From Lederbergia wuyishanensis (GTDB lineage Bacteria; Bacillota; Bacilli; Bacillales; Bacillaceae_C): 64,000 nucleotides of DNA. Positions 44,401 through 59,400 of this stretch are shown here, piece after piece. Under the pieces are notes generated by a model. The model searched no databases. It saw only the letters and a program-made list of their open reading frames with translations, and was not told the origin of the DNA. The stretch spans positions 186,001-250,000 of the forward strand of contig NZ_JALIRM010000009.1 of NCBI RefSeq assembly GCF_022900255.1, read 5' to 3'. Position numbers and translations under genes: made by a program. Every line of letters begins with the position of its first letter. Position 1 is the first letter of the stretch.

Positions 44401-47400
44401 ATATTAGTCAAATTCGTGAATACCTTCCGGAGGAAACAAAAATATTTGCAGCTGTGAAAGCAAATGCTTATGGTCATGGCGATATCCCGACCTCAAAAAC
44501 AGTTCTAGCTGCTGGTGTACACGGGCTAGCTGTAGCATTTTTGGATGAGGCATTAGCGATAAGAGAAGCTGGAATAACCGCACCTATTTTAGTGTTAGGT
44601 GCTTCGAGGGCAGACGATGCGTGGATCGCTGCTCGCAAAAATATTTCTTTGACCGTCTTTCAAGTAGATTGGCTTCAGGAAGCAGAGAAAGTTATCCCTG
44701 CCGGTACTAATCTTCGTGTTCATATCAAATGTGATACTGGTATGGGAAGAATAGGAATTACGAAAGAAGATGAGCTAGAACAAATAGAAGACTTTATACT
44801 ACAATCGGACCGATTTTTTTTCGAAGGGATCTTTACACACTTTTCCACTGCAGATCAACTAGATGAAACGTATTATAATCAACAACTTTCTCGTTTTCAA
44901 TATTTTTTAAGCTGTCTTAAAACACTTCCTCCATATATTCACGCAGCGAATAGTGCGGGAGCTCTTTGTCATCATGATTCACTTTTTAATACGGTGAGAA
45001 TTGGCATCGCGATGTATGGATTATCTCCTTCCGATGAAATAAAGGATAATCTTCCATTCAATCGAAAAGAAGTTTTTTCTCTGCATACTAAAATTACACA
45101 TGTGAAAAAGCTTCATGTAGGAGAAAAAGTTGGATACGGTGCAGATTATACTGCAACAAAGGACGAGTGGATTGCAACTCTCCCAATTGGGTATGCTGAT
45201 GGATGGATACGTAAACTTAAGGGATTTGAAGTTATAGCCGATGGTGAAATGGTTCCTATCGTTGGGAAAATATGTATGGATCAGACAATGATTAAACTAC
45301 CTAGAAGTATGCCAGTCGGAACACAGATCACGCTTATCGGCAAGCAAAAAGAGCACTTTATCTCTGTAGACGACGTCGCAAAAAAACTCGAAACCATTAA
45401 TTATGAAGTCACATGTGCCATTACAAATCGAGTACCGCGTGTGTACAAGACAAGCAAAAAAGTATAAGTTGCACTCATAGCTATGTTAAAAACTTTTAAT
45501 AAATTTTCCTACATTTATGTTTTAAGAAAAAATTCATTTCAAGGTAAAAAGAACCAAAAAATAAAAAAATATATCGAAAAAAAGCAGGAGTTTTACGGAA
45601 TTTGGAGAAAAGTATGTATTAGTAATTAGTATCTAGGATGATACTAGAAAAAGGAAGGCTAATTTACTCTTTGCAGAGAGCGCATTTGATGGTATCATAA
45701 ACAATGAATGAAATGGCTTGTAGTGATGGTGGAGGTGTAGTCGTTGTCTGAATCCAGCGCAACAACAGAAATTATAGTTCGATTGCCGCAGCAATTGATT
45801 GCTGAAATGGACGGTTTTGCAGAAATGGAAAATGTAAATCGCAATGAATTTATTTATCGTGCTACAAAAATGTATCTTCGTGAAAGAAGAAAGCGTCAAA
45901 TTGTTGAGTCAATGAGGCGCGGCTACATGGAAATGGCTAAAATTAATTTGGCGATTGCGTCGGAAGCAATCCAGGCGGAATACGAGGCAGAAAACACAGT
46001 TGTACGTCTTGTAAGCGGGGGATAAGCCCTTGGTCGTTAAGCGTGGTGACGTGTATTTCGCCGATTTATCCCCAGTGGTAGGATCGGAGCAAGGCGGGGT
46101 CCGACCTGTACTGGTTATCCAAAACGATATTGGCAACAGGTTCAGTCCCACTGTAATCGTTGCTGCAATAACAGCGCAGATTCAAAAAGCAAAACTGCCT
46201 ACCCATGTGGAAATTGATGCTGAAAAGTATGGATTTGAAAGAGACTCTGTTCTTTTGCTTGAGCAAATTAGAACAATTGACAAGCAACGTTTAACTGATA
46301 AAATCACGCACCTAGATGAAGAAATGATGGATAAAGTGGATGAGGCGTTACAGATTAGTCTGGGACTCATCGATTTTTAAGCGCTCTGTTTTTTGACAGA
46401 GCGCTTTTTTTTTATGGTTTGTGAAACGTTAAATGGTAAGGGATATTTTCAAATCTGGCTTCACCTCTTAGAGTCTTCCAAACTTCTTCTCCTTTTCTGT
46501 TTTTGTATACCAGAGACTTTTAATTAAAAACATTGACTTAAAGCTCCGAGACTTCCTTTCGCCGATGCACTAACGCAAAAGACACTTGTTTTTCGTAATG
46601 AATGTTTAAAAAAGCATATATATTACAGTAATGTTACAATAGTCCCGTTTTAAAATGGGACTTCTTTATCAAATGAAAAAAAGTAAAATAAAATTTTATA
46701 AAAAGGGAAGGAAAAAGTTGGGATGATGCAGAACATACATATGAAAGCGTATTCCTATTTAGTAAATGTAAGAAAACCCAAGCGCTTTAGTAAGGGAACT
46801 TTCTTACTATCCTTACTCATAATAAAAAGGAGGTCGTTTAGGACGAATTTTTGTAATCATCGGTAAAAAGTTTTTCAGTGTTTAATACCACATATATAAG
46901 GGGGACGACTGAAAAAATGAAAAAGATAATTTATTTTATATTAGCCTCACTCTTAGTTCTGCAAGTCGCTTGCAGTAAAGATACGGGTGGCAATCAAGTT
47001 TCGAAAGAGGATCAACTTGAATTACTAACCGATTCTGGTATGCCAATTGCAAAAGAGAAAGGCAAAGTTACACTTAAAATGTTTGCGGGTATGGGGAATA
47101 ACACGTTAAAAAACTGGAATGACATTTTAGTTTGGAACACATATGAAGAATTGACAAACATTAAAATAGAGTGGGATCAACAGGAACCGACCGCTTTAGA
47201 AGAAAAGAGAAATTTAGCTTTGGCGGGTGGTAACTTACCAGATGTTTTTTACGCTGCCAATATGCCGACAACTGACATTTATAAGTATGGTCAAAATGGT
47301 GATTTCCTAGAGTTGAATGAGCTAATTGAAAACTATGCACCCAATCTAAATAAATTGATGGAAAATAATCCTGAAATCAGAAAGGCGATCACCTTCCCTG

Positions 47401-50400
47401 ACGGAAAAATTTATTCATTGCCTGTTATTCATGATCCTGAGTTTACATCCGTTCGTACACATCCACTAATGTGGTACAATTCGGAGTTGCTTAAAAAGTA
47501 CAGCATGGATGTACCTAAAACAACGGACGAATTTTATCAATATTTAAAGACGATTCAAGAAAAGGATCCAGATATCGTTCCTTATGGTTCTTGGAGCGCC
47601 GCTACTTTGGTTAATATGTTGAGAGGGTCATTTGGGGTGGGCACAACGGGACGTGCCTATATTGATAAAGATCCTGAAACGGGTGATGTTCGTTTCTACC
47701 CTGTTACTGATAATTATAAAGAATTATTACAATTCGTTCATAAGCTTTATTCCGAAAAATTAATTGAGCAAAATATATATTCGATTGAATGGGCCCAGTT
47801 TCTTAATAATGGAATGGAAGATAAATACGGAAGTATGATTTTCTATGCTCCTGAAGAATTATTCGGCAAAGAAATAGGTGGGAAATATGTAGGCGGACTT
47901 CCTTTAGAAGGACCTAATGGTGAACAGCAGTGGTCCCAATATGCCTTCCCGGTTGGTCATATCGGAAAGTTTATTATTACAAAGAAAAATCCAAACCCTA
48001 TAGCAACAATGAGATGGGTGGATTACTTCTACAGTGATGAAGGATCCAGATTATTCTATATGGGAGTGGAGGGTGAAACTTACGAAAAAACTGCAGACGG
48101 AAAATACAAGTATTTGGATAAAATTACGAATAGTAGTGAAGGGCTAACGAAAGAGCAAGAAATTACAAAGTATCTAGGTTGGATTGGAATAGGTGCTCCG
48201 GGAATTTTGATGGAAGATTACTTTGATGGATCAGAAGGTTCCGACCAAGCCCTCGAAGCTGCTAAGAAAGTTGAACCCTATTTAATTGATGAAGTGTGGC
48301 CGCCATTTACGTATACGGAAGAAGAAAACAAAAAACTTGATGCTTTAGCAGCTGATATTGAGAAATATGTAACGGAAATGCAAGATAAGTTTATTGTAGG
48401 GGAAGAACCATTCGAGAACTGGGACAAATTTGTCGCCAGTATAGAAAAAATGGGGCTAGAAGATTATATGAAGATCCAAAAGGCAGCATACGAGAGATAT
48501 CAAAAGAATTAATGCAGAGTTGAAAGGAGCAAGAGTCGTTTATTGCCGGCTTTTGCTCCTTGTTAAAAACTGCTAATTAGGAACTTTGTAAATCTTTTTT
48601 ATAAATAGTTCCCTTCTAACGTTCATAGCCATTAGATAAATCAACTTGATTAAATTAGTTTTCACTTTTTCATGAAATTACATTGACTATGGTCAATGGT
48701 GTCTTTCTATAAGAAAGGAAACTATGAAAGAAATGAATATGGAACATGTATCTAATAGTAAAATGATCAAAGAGATTAATGAACAAAAAGTTTTGCGGCT
48801 AATTTATTCAGAAGGACCTATCGCAAGAGTCGATTTAGCAAAAAAAACAGGGCTTACTCAGCAAGCCATAACAAATATTGTAAATCGTTTACTTAATGAA
48901 AATGTCATTATAGAAACGAGCGCTACTGTAAGTGGAGGTGGACGCAGACCCATTCCACTTGAAATGAATAGCTCAAACTTATTTGCTATAGGAATTGAAC
49001 TTGCAGTTAAATATATAAAAGGGGCACTAATCGATTTTAAAAATAATTCAATTAAAGAAGTAGTGAAATTAGTACCACTATACAAAAACGAGTCGCATCC
49101 CATGGAATACATATTTAATGTCATAGAAACGCTTCTTGATTACGTTCCGGATTCAAAAGGTTTAAAGGGAATAGGATTAAGTATTCAAGGGTTAGTTGAT
49201 TCTAAAAATGGAACAATTATCTATTCACCAGGATTAGGTTGGAGAAATTTCCCGCTTAAAGAAAGATTAGAAATAAGATATGGTTCCATTCCAATTTATT
49301 TGGAAAATGACGCAAATTTATTAGGGGTTGTAGGATGTTTAAACGGTGTTCTGGCAGACTCGAAGCACAGTGTAACATTTAAATTCGATTACGGAGTAGG
49401 CAGTGCATTTATTTTTAATGGTCAGTTAATTAATGGAGCCAATTATGTAGCAGGTGAATTCGGACATTATAAGACTTTTTCTGGTAAGTACGCAAAGCCT
49501 TGCCACTGTGGTTCAAAAGGATGTTTAACTACACTTGCATCTATTAGCGGTCTACGGCGCAACTTAGGCATTGAACTTAATGAGCTAATATCTCGTATTC
49601 GCAACAAGGACCCAGAGGCATTAAGATTGTACGCAAAAATTAAATGTGTGACTGCAAAGGCCATTGCTAATGTGGTAACTCTATTAAATCCTGAATATAT
49701 ATTATTTACTGGAAGGATTATTGATCAGGTAGGTGACTTTGTTATTCCAGTCTTAGAAAAAGAAATAAAAAAAATGGTACCAGATACATGTTCAAACTTT
49801 AAAATTCTAGTCATAGAAACGCCTGATGAGTCAAAAACCGCAGCCGGCCTTGTTATGAACTATTTCCTCGATATTCCTTTAGATAAGTTTTATTGAGAAT
49901 GAAGTGTTTTAACAAAAGGAGCATGTTGAAAGCTTTTTATTTTGGAGGATTATGTATATATGAAAATAATGTCTTTTAATATTCATCATGGAAGAGGTCT
50001 TGATGAAATCCTATCTTTAAAAAGAATAGCTGAAATCATTCGAGAAACAGATGCTACAGTAGTAGGTTTGCAAGAGGTGGATCGTCATTTTGGAGAAAGA
50101 AGTGAGTTTCAAGATCAGGCAAAAGAATTGGCTGAGCTATTAAACTTCCATTATGCATATGGACCAAATATTAATATGCAAACAACTAGTGGAGAAGCTA
50201 AACAGTACGGAAATGCAATTCTAAGTTTATACCCGATAATAGAATCAGAAAACTTTCCTCTGACAAGTTATGAAGAGGAACCCAGGGGATGTTTAAAAGC
50301 AACTATTGATTTAAATGGTGTACATGTAAATGTTTTTAATACTCATCTTTCGCTTGAACCAATAAGTAGAATGAAACAAATAGATGAACTAATTGAAGTA

Positions 50401-53400
50401 ACGTCTCGTGAAAAATATCCTTCTGTTTTAATGGGTGATTTTAATGCGGAGCCAGAAAGTGAGGAAATTAAAAAGCTTCTCAAGGATACTAATTTTACAG
50501 ATTGTTTCTCTAATATAGGGAGAAATGAATCATACCCCGCGGATGGGCCAAACATTCGAATTGATTACATTTTTACATCTACTGAACTAGATAGTTTTAA
50601 CGAGAAAGTAGTTAATCGGAAAGGTTCTGACCATCTTCCCATTGTGGCAATGGTGGCAATAAAATAGCTAAGCGCTATCCTTTCACAATGTTGTTAATTT
50701 CTAGGGCTGACAATGCCTATGAAAATATAAATTCAAGTTATTATGGTACCTTCTTTTTCTATTGTTTTTTGTATTTACTTAATGAATAACAGCAAGATAT
50801 AGGGAGTGAAGACATGCAATATGTACTGATAGTCGGCCTAGGTTCTATGGGTAGAACCCACCTTCGTGCTTATCAGGAAATGAATAATGTTAGGATTGCG
50901 GGGATAGTAGATATTCAAGAGCAATTAGAACTTAACAATAAAGATATTTCATTTTTCAATTCGTTTGACGAAGCTGTTGAAACACTAGAAAGAATTGATG
51001 TTATTGATATATGTCTTCCTACGTATCTACATAAAGAGTATGTAAAAAAAGCAGCCGAACTTGGCAAACATGTAATCTGCGAAAAACCGATAGCGAGAAC
51101 ACTAGAAGAGGCTAAAAGCATGATTGATATATGCCAAAAAAATAACGTTCGCTTATTTATCGGTCAAGTAGTCCGTTTTTTTCCGGAATATGAAAGAGCC
51201 AAACGGTTAATAGAAGCTGGAACTATTGGAAAGCCAGGGATTATAAGGACTTCACGGAACGGAAAATTCCCAAAAGCTTGGAATGATTGGTATTCCAATT
51301 ATCAAAATAGCGGTGGGGTTGTTTTAGACTTACTTATTCATGATTTTGATTTCCTAAGATGGTGTTTCGGTGAAGTAAACAGAGTTTATGCAAAAGGACT
51401 TATGGGGCGTGAGTTTGCGAAGATTGACTATGCTCTTGTTACACTTCGTTTTGAAAGTGGAACAATCGCTCATGTAGAAGGAAGTTGGGCTCATGATAAG
51501 TTCTACACTGCATATGAGTTTGCGGGAGATAATGGAAGTATGGAATTTGATAGTAGACGTTATGCTTTTACAGCTATTAAAAAACGTAATGTTGAGGATA
51601 ACAGTATCACAATTAGTCAGAATCCATTGAACGAAAATCCTTATTATCAAGAACTTACACATTTTATTGAGTGCATAGAAAAAAATAGTCCTCCAATTGT
51701 AACGGCTGAGGACGCTATAAAGGCACTTGAGATTTCACTAGCTGCAAAAAAATCGATGCAAATGAATAAACCAGTATATTTAAAAGAAATTTTATAGACA
51801 TTTAAAGTAGTTCACTCCTAATTTGATTACATATATTTCGTTGAAAGCGCTTCATGTATAACTGCTTATCAATTAGAAAATGTACACAAGAAAAATGGAA
51901 TGGTGTTGAGCTAGTTTAGATTCCGGAAGGGAGAAAAACGTGAAAGAAATCAAGGTTGGAATCATCAGTCTTGCACATGGCCATGGTATTAGCTACGCAA
52001 ACGCATTAAATGAAATAGAAAATGCTAGCTTAGTAGGAATAGCGGACGAAAGCTGCGAACGTGGTCAAAAAGCAGCAGAAAGATTTCAAACAAAATATTT
52101 TCAAGCATATGAAGAACTTCTTCAACAAGATATAGATGCTGTTGTGATAACTTCAGAAAATGCTAAACATCACAAACATGTATTGGCAGCTGCTCAAGCT
52201 AAAAAACATATACTTTGTGAGAAACCTTTGTCCACATCAGTGGAGGATGCTTGGGAAATGATTGAAGCTTGCAAGAAAAATAATGTTAAGCTACAGACCG
52301 CATTTCCGGTCCGCTTTAATCCCTCTATTGTAAGGGCCAAGAAGGCGCTTGATGAAGGGCAAATCGGAAGAATTCTTGCCATTAAAGGAACAAATCGCGG
52401 CTGGAATCCCGGTGGTTGGTTTATTGATAAAACATTATCTGGCGGAGGAGCTGTTATGGATCATACAGTCCACCTTTTGGATATTATGCGATGGTTCATG
52501 GGTGTGGAGGTACAAGAAGTATATGCAGAGCAGGGTGAGCTATTTTCAAATTCCGGAATAGATGATGCTGGAATTGTTACCTTGGAATTCACTAACGGAG
52601 TTTTTGCCACAATTGACTGCAGCTGGTCTCGTAATAAAAGCTATCCAAAAGGAGGTGATATAACATTAGAAGTCGTTGGGACAGATGGAATTATAAGCAT
52701 TGACACTAATGAACAACATATTCTAATTTTTTCAGAAAAAGTGGGGGCAGTCAAAAGTTTTTGGGGAGATAGCATGGACTACGGCCTTGTAAAAGATTTT
52801 ATTAACAACATAGTGGAAGACAAACAACCATCGATTTCTGGTTATGATGGACTCAAAGCAGTTGAAGTAGCATTGGCTGCTTACCAATCATCCAAGAATT
52901 GTTTACCTGTAAAGTTATAATCTTATTTTTATTTAAGAAATGGGAGGGGTAACTTTTGAAAAAAGGAAGAAACTCACTATTTTTAATTATTATGGCTTTT
53001 ATGTTAATGTTAGCAGCTTGTTCAGGGGAAAAATCATCTGGTCCTGAGACCCCAGAAATAGGCGAGAAGGAATTGGAAAATTTAAATACAACTGGCATGC
53101 CTATTGTAAAAAATCAAGTTACGCTCAAATTTATGGCAGGAAAATCAGCCTTATCTGCTGATAATTATAATGAGACATTACTTTGGAAGACTTACGAGGA
53201 AATGACAAATATTCACATTGACTGGGAGTTAGTACCTTTTGATGGTCGTGATGAAAAAAGAAACTTAACGCTCAGCACAAGTACCTTACCAGATGTGTTT
53301 TATACAATGGCTATGCCAAATGAAGATTTACTTAAATATGGTCAACAAGGTATTTTTATTAAAATGAATGATCTAATTGAAGAATATATGCCGAATTTGA

Positions 53401-56400
53401 CCGCTTTATTAGAACAGTATCCTGAAGTCAAAAAGGGAATTACTTTCCCGGATGGAAATATATATTCTATTCCAACTATATATGATCCAGAGTTTAAGTC
53501 TGTTTTACTTACAAAAGCATGGATTAGAAAAGATTGGCTTGAAAAGCTTGGAAAGGAAATGCCTAAGACGATTGGGGATTTCTATGAATATTTGAAAGCT
53601 GTTAAAGAAACAGATTTAAATGGGAATGGAAAGAATGACGAAATTCCTTACGGGGCAACGGCAATTTCTGGTTTAACAGGAGTACTAAAGGGAGCTTTCG
53701 GAGTTGGAAATAAAGGGGCGAAGCACGCTTATCTTGATGAAGATCCTGACACTAGAGATATCCGTTTCTATCCAATTTCAGAAGGATATAAAGAAATGCT
53801 TGTGTTTATTAATAAACTCTATTCAGAAGGATTAATACAAGAAAATATATACACAATCGACGCTAATCAAAGTTACAGTATGGGTGCAGAAGGTTTGTAT
53901 GGGAGCACGGTAATTTCAAGTCCAGAAACAATTTATGGAAAAGTAGGAGAGAATTTTACCGGGATGGGCCCGCTAGAAGGTCCTGCTGGAAATGATTATT
54001 ATGCAAGTACATCTCCTTTAGCACATATGGGTGGTTTTATCGTAACAAATGCAAATAAAAATATTCCAGCAACTTTAAGATGGATGGACTATTTTTATAG
54101 TGAAGATGGAGCCAAATTATTCTTTTTGGGAATCGAAAATGAAACCTTTGAAGTAGATGAAAATGGAGATTTTCAATACCTAGATAAAATTAAAAATAGT
54201 CCTGAAGGATTAACCATGGAGCAAGAGTTGTCTAAGTATATTACTTGGCTTGGAGGAGGCTACCCCGGAATCGTTAGAGAGGCAACGTTCAAAGGTGCTG
54301 AAAGTTTACCAGCAACTGTAGAAGCAGCTGAGAAGTTAGAGCCTAATTTACTTGACGAGATATGGCCAAGTTTTACGTATACCGTGGAAGAAAATAAGAA
54401 ACTATCATCCTTACAAGCTGATATTCATAAATACGTAGATGAAATGCAAGATAAGTTTATCACAGGAACTGAACCTTTCTCTAAGTGGGATGCATATGTG
54501 GAACAAGTTAAGAAAATGGGATTAGAAGAATACATGAGTATCCAAAATGAGGCTTTAAAAAGATACAAAAACAATTAACGCTAGAAACTACGCAAGAGAT
54601 ATAAGATAAAAAGAAATGCGAGTGGGTTTGATTAAAGGTTACTTAGATTTAATCAAACCCAGGTTCATCTAGATCAATTATTGGGAAAGGAGTACTCGCA
54701 TGCAGGTAAAAAATACTGAAACCCAACAAAAGGTAATTGTTGTACCGAGTGGTCGCCTAACTAATTTCCGGAAAAAATTTATGAAGAGCTGGCAATTATA
54801 CGTATTTCTTTTACCGGCTTTGACGTACTTTATTATTTTTCACTATATTCCAATGTACGGTGTTCAAATTGCTTTCAAAGATTTTTATGCAACAATGGGA
54901 ATCATGGGCAGCCCATGGGTTGGATTTGAACATTTTGAACGATTTTTCAATTCGTACTATTTTTGGAGAATACTAAAAAATACTCTCGCCTTAAGTATTT
55001 ATCAACTCTGTTTATTCCCGCTCCCTATTATTTTTGCGTTAATGTTAAACGAGTTGGGCAATGGTGCATTTAAGAAGTGGTCGCAAACACTTACGTATGC
55101 TCCTCATTTTATATCAGTCGTTGTCGTTGTTGGTATGATTATCGCCTTTTTGGATCCTACTACAGGAATCGTTAACCATATTATTACTCAATTCGGTGGT
55201 GAACCGGTAAAGTTTTTAACTAGCCCAAACTGGTTTAGACATATTTACATATGGTCAGGACAATGGCAAGGTCTAGGGTGGGGAACAATCATTTATCTTG
55301 CTGCGCTAGCCGGGGTAAACCCTGAATTATTAGAAGCAGCAAAAGTTGACGGAGCAACAAGATTCCAAAGGATTATCCACATTAATATTCCCACAATTTT
55401 ACCAACTGTAATCGTGTTGTTTATTTTAAATTTTGGGAGCTTTATGTCAGTAGGTTTTGAAAAGGTATTACTTTTACAAAACACATTAAACTCGGAAACG
55501 TCTGATATAATTCAAACATTTGTTTATGAAAGCGGTTTGTTGAAAGGTCAATATAGTTTCGCTGCGGCAGTTGGTCTTTTTGACTCAATCATTAACATCA
55601 TTTTATTAATTACGGTTAACCATATTGCCAGAAAAGTAAGCGAAAACAGCTTATGGTAAGGAGCGTAGATTATGAGCAACGTTAGTTTGTCAGATAAAGC
55701 GTTTGATATCATTAATAAAATTCTCGTTTCCATTGTTGTTATTGTTATTGTATATCCACTAATATTTGTTATTAGCGCATCTATTAGTGATCCTGCGGCT
55801 GTGAGTTCGGGGAGGATGTGGCTCTGGCCAGTAGATATTACTTTTGCTGGATATAAAAGGGTGTTCCAGTATGATACTATTTGGATTGGTTATCGGAATA
55901 CAATATTTTATACCCTTTTAGGGACCGCTATTCACCTGATTGTACTATTACCATGCGCTTATGCTCTTTCAAGAAAAGAAGTTATGGGGAAAAAATTGAT
56001 ATTGTGGGTTGTCCTTTTTACCATGCTATTTAATGGTGGTTTAATCCCAACTTTTTTAGTTGTTAAAACATTAGGAATGGTAGATACGGTGTGGTCAATT
56101 GTGATTCCTGGAGTTGTTGGCGCTTGGTCACTCCTTGTTGCACGGGCCTTTTTCCAACAAACAATTCCAGACCAGCTTGTGGAAGCTGCAAAAATTGATG
56201 GTGCATCAGACTTTTATATTTTTGGTAAAGTGGTTTTGCCTATTTCAATGCCAATCATAGCAGTAATGGCACTTTTTCACGGAGTAAGTTTATGGAACCA
56301 GTATTTTACTGCTTTAATCTATTTGACTAATGAAAAGTTATTCCCTCTTCAATTGATTTTACGAGAAATACTGATAGTTGCGGAGATTAATAAAGATGGT

Positions 56401-59400
56401 GGAGGCGGACCTGGAGAGCTGGAATCCATCGTTGACCAAGTAAAAACTGCTAGTTTGCTAAAATATGCGGTGATCATGGTTTCCTCTTTGCCTTTACTAA
56501 TTATTTATCCATTTTTACAAAGGTATTTTGTTAAAGGTGTATTAATTGGCTCTGTTAAGGAATAATTTTAACAAAGCTCTCAGCTTGACTAAGTCTAAAT
56601 AAAAGTCGGTCATTTATCTCCATATTATCAAGGAGATGAATGACCGCCTTCTTTGTGTTTAATCTACTATAATATGGCTATTTACAAAGAGCGTATCATC
56701 TGAAATATACATCTGAAATATATATGATAAGCTTTTTTAGATAATTTTTGCTAAAATTGACCTCATAGCTATAACTTTTTAACTAATTAACTAAAACACA
56801 AGGTACAGTAATTGTCATTTCATGCTAACTATTGCTAAAATTAATTACAAAACTCATTATGGCTTTTAATAAAGGAGATGGGGTTTTGAATAATGAAATT
56901 GTTCATTTTATTAAAAAACGCGAAGATGAGATACTAGAATTATGGATGAAAGAGATGAAAACAATCGGAGATGAACGGGCAATTAACACGATTTCTGATC
57001 AATTATTCTATAATACTAGTAAAGAATTTATGGATCTTGTTGTTTCCAGCATTATGGATACCAACGAAAGATATTATGAAAAAATCGGGAATTTTGCTGA
57101 AAATGTTGTAAGGATTGGCTGGCCATTAACCTTTTTAACAAAGGGACTTAGAACTATAAGCAAAATCCTGTACGAACAGTTTATAGCCGAAAATGACTAT
57201 AGTCATGAACAATCGAATCAACTTATTATTGAATTCGACAAATGGTTAACTCCTATTTATGATGAAATGATAGAAACTTATTCTGCCACATGGGAAAGAA
57301 CATTTTCTTTGCAAAAAATTGCTTTGCAAGAATTGTCTGCTCCATTAATCCCTGTTTTTGAAAAAATATCGATCATGCCTCTTGTTGGAACGATTGATAC
57401 AGAAAGAGCAAGGCTGATTATGGAAAACTTGCTGAATGGGGTAGTAAATCATAGGGCAGACGTTGTGTTAATTGATATTACGGGCGTTCCTGTAGTGGAT
57501 ACGATGGTCGCTCATCATATTATACAAGCCGCCGATGCAGTTCGTCTTGTCGGTGCGAAATGTATGATTGTAGGAATTCGTCCGGAAATAGCTCAGACAA
57601 TCGTCAACCTTGGCATTGATTTAGACCAAATTATTACGACGAGTACACTAAGAAAAGGTATTGAAAAAGCACTCGGTTTTACTAATAGAAAAATCATACC
57701 AGTGGAGGGGTAAACTTGAGGATTCCAATTTTAAAGCTTCGTGAATGCCTGCTTGTATCTATCCAATGGGAGTTGGATGATCAAACAGCATTACAGTTTC
57801 AAGAAGATCTATTACATAAAATTCACCAAACAAGTGCCCGTGGAGTTGTAATTGATATTACGTCCATTGACTTTATCGATTCTTTTATTGCTAAGGTGTT
57901 AGGTGACGTAATTAATATGTCAAAGTTAATGGGTGCAAAAGTTGTCATTACTGGTATTCAACCTGCTGTTGCCATTACTCTTATTGAGTTAGGCATTCGT
58001 TTAGAGGATGTCGTAACCGCCCTCGATTTAGAAAACGGTTTGGATAAATTAGAACAGGAATTGGGGGACTAGCCTATGGAACTGCAGTCCTGCGTAAAAA
58101 TTATAAATGAATGGGACATTGTAGCAGTTCGCCAATTAGGCAGGAATGTGGCTAAAGAGCTTGGGTTTGGGACAGTGGACCAGGCGAGAATCACGACTGC
58201 GATTAGCGAATTGGCCCGAAATATTTTCCTTTATGCCGGTCAAGGCGAGGTTTGCATTGTAAAAGAACACCAAAATGGTAGAAATGGGTTAAAAATTATT
58301 GCAAAAGACAACGGCCCTGGAATAGCTGATATTCGTAGAGTTATGGAAGATGGATACACAACATCTGGAGGGTTGGGGGCTGGTTTGCCTGGTGTAAAAC
58401 GTTTGATGGATGAGTTTGATATTCAATCGAAATTACATGAAGGAACGGAGATAGTTGCAGTCAAGTGGCTCCGATAGAAGGGGTGAACTGTTTTGGATTT
58501 CAGAGATACGATTGAATCGAAATATAGAGACATTATGAATCACTATTTAAAAGATCAAAATGAACAAATTCTATATCAAGCACAAAAATTAAGCAGGAAA
58601 TTAATTGAACACAAAATAGCTCCCGAAGAAATAATTAGTCTCCATAAAACTATAATGCTTGAACATGATCTAGATAGGAAAAGCTTTAGTGATTCCTTCG
58701 ATGTTTTATTGGAAGTAATGATTGGATACGGATTATCTTATAGAGAGCACCAAAGTCTTCGTACGGAACAAAAGGCATTGAAAAGCGAAATCGAAGTAGC
58801 AGCCAGTATGCAGAAAACATTACTTGGTACATCGTTACCAAAGATTGAAGGCCTTGATATTGGTGCTATCAGTGTTCCAGCTAGGCAAATGAACGGAGAT
58901 TATCACCATTTTGTTAAAGATGAAAAAGGCTGCTTAGGCATTGCACTTGCAGATGTAATTGGTAAAGGAATTCCTGCTGCACTATCAATGTCGATGATTA
59001 AATATTCGATGGATAGTTTGTCAGAAAATAGCCATAATCCAGGTGCAATACTTGAAAGCCTGAACAGGGTAGTAGAGCAAAATGTTGATCCAAGTATGTT
59101 TATTACAATGTGTTATGGTGTATATAATCCAATGGACCATACATTTTGCTATGCTTCTGCAGGGCATGAACCCGGATTTTATTATTCGTTCGAAAATCAA
59201 AATTTCCAAGACTTAGATGGAAAAGGATTGCTCCTAGGAATAGAGAAAAGAACAAAATACAAAGAATATGAACAAAAAGTCTCGACGGGGGATATGATTA
59301 TTCTCCTATCAGATGGAGTAAGCGAATGTCGGACAGAAGATGGTTTTATCGAGCGGGATGATTTAATTGGGTATATTGAAAAATACATACACTTATCGGC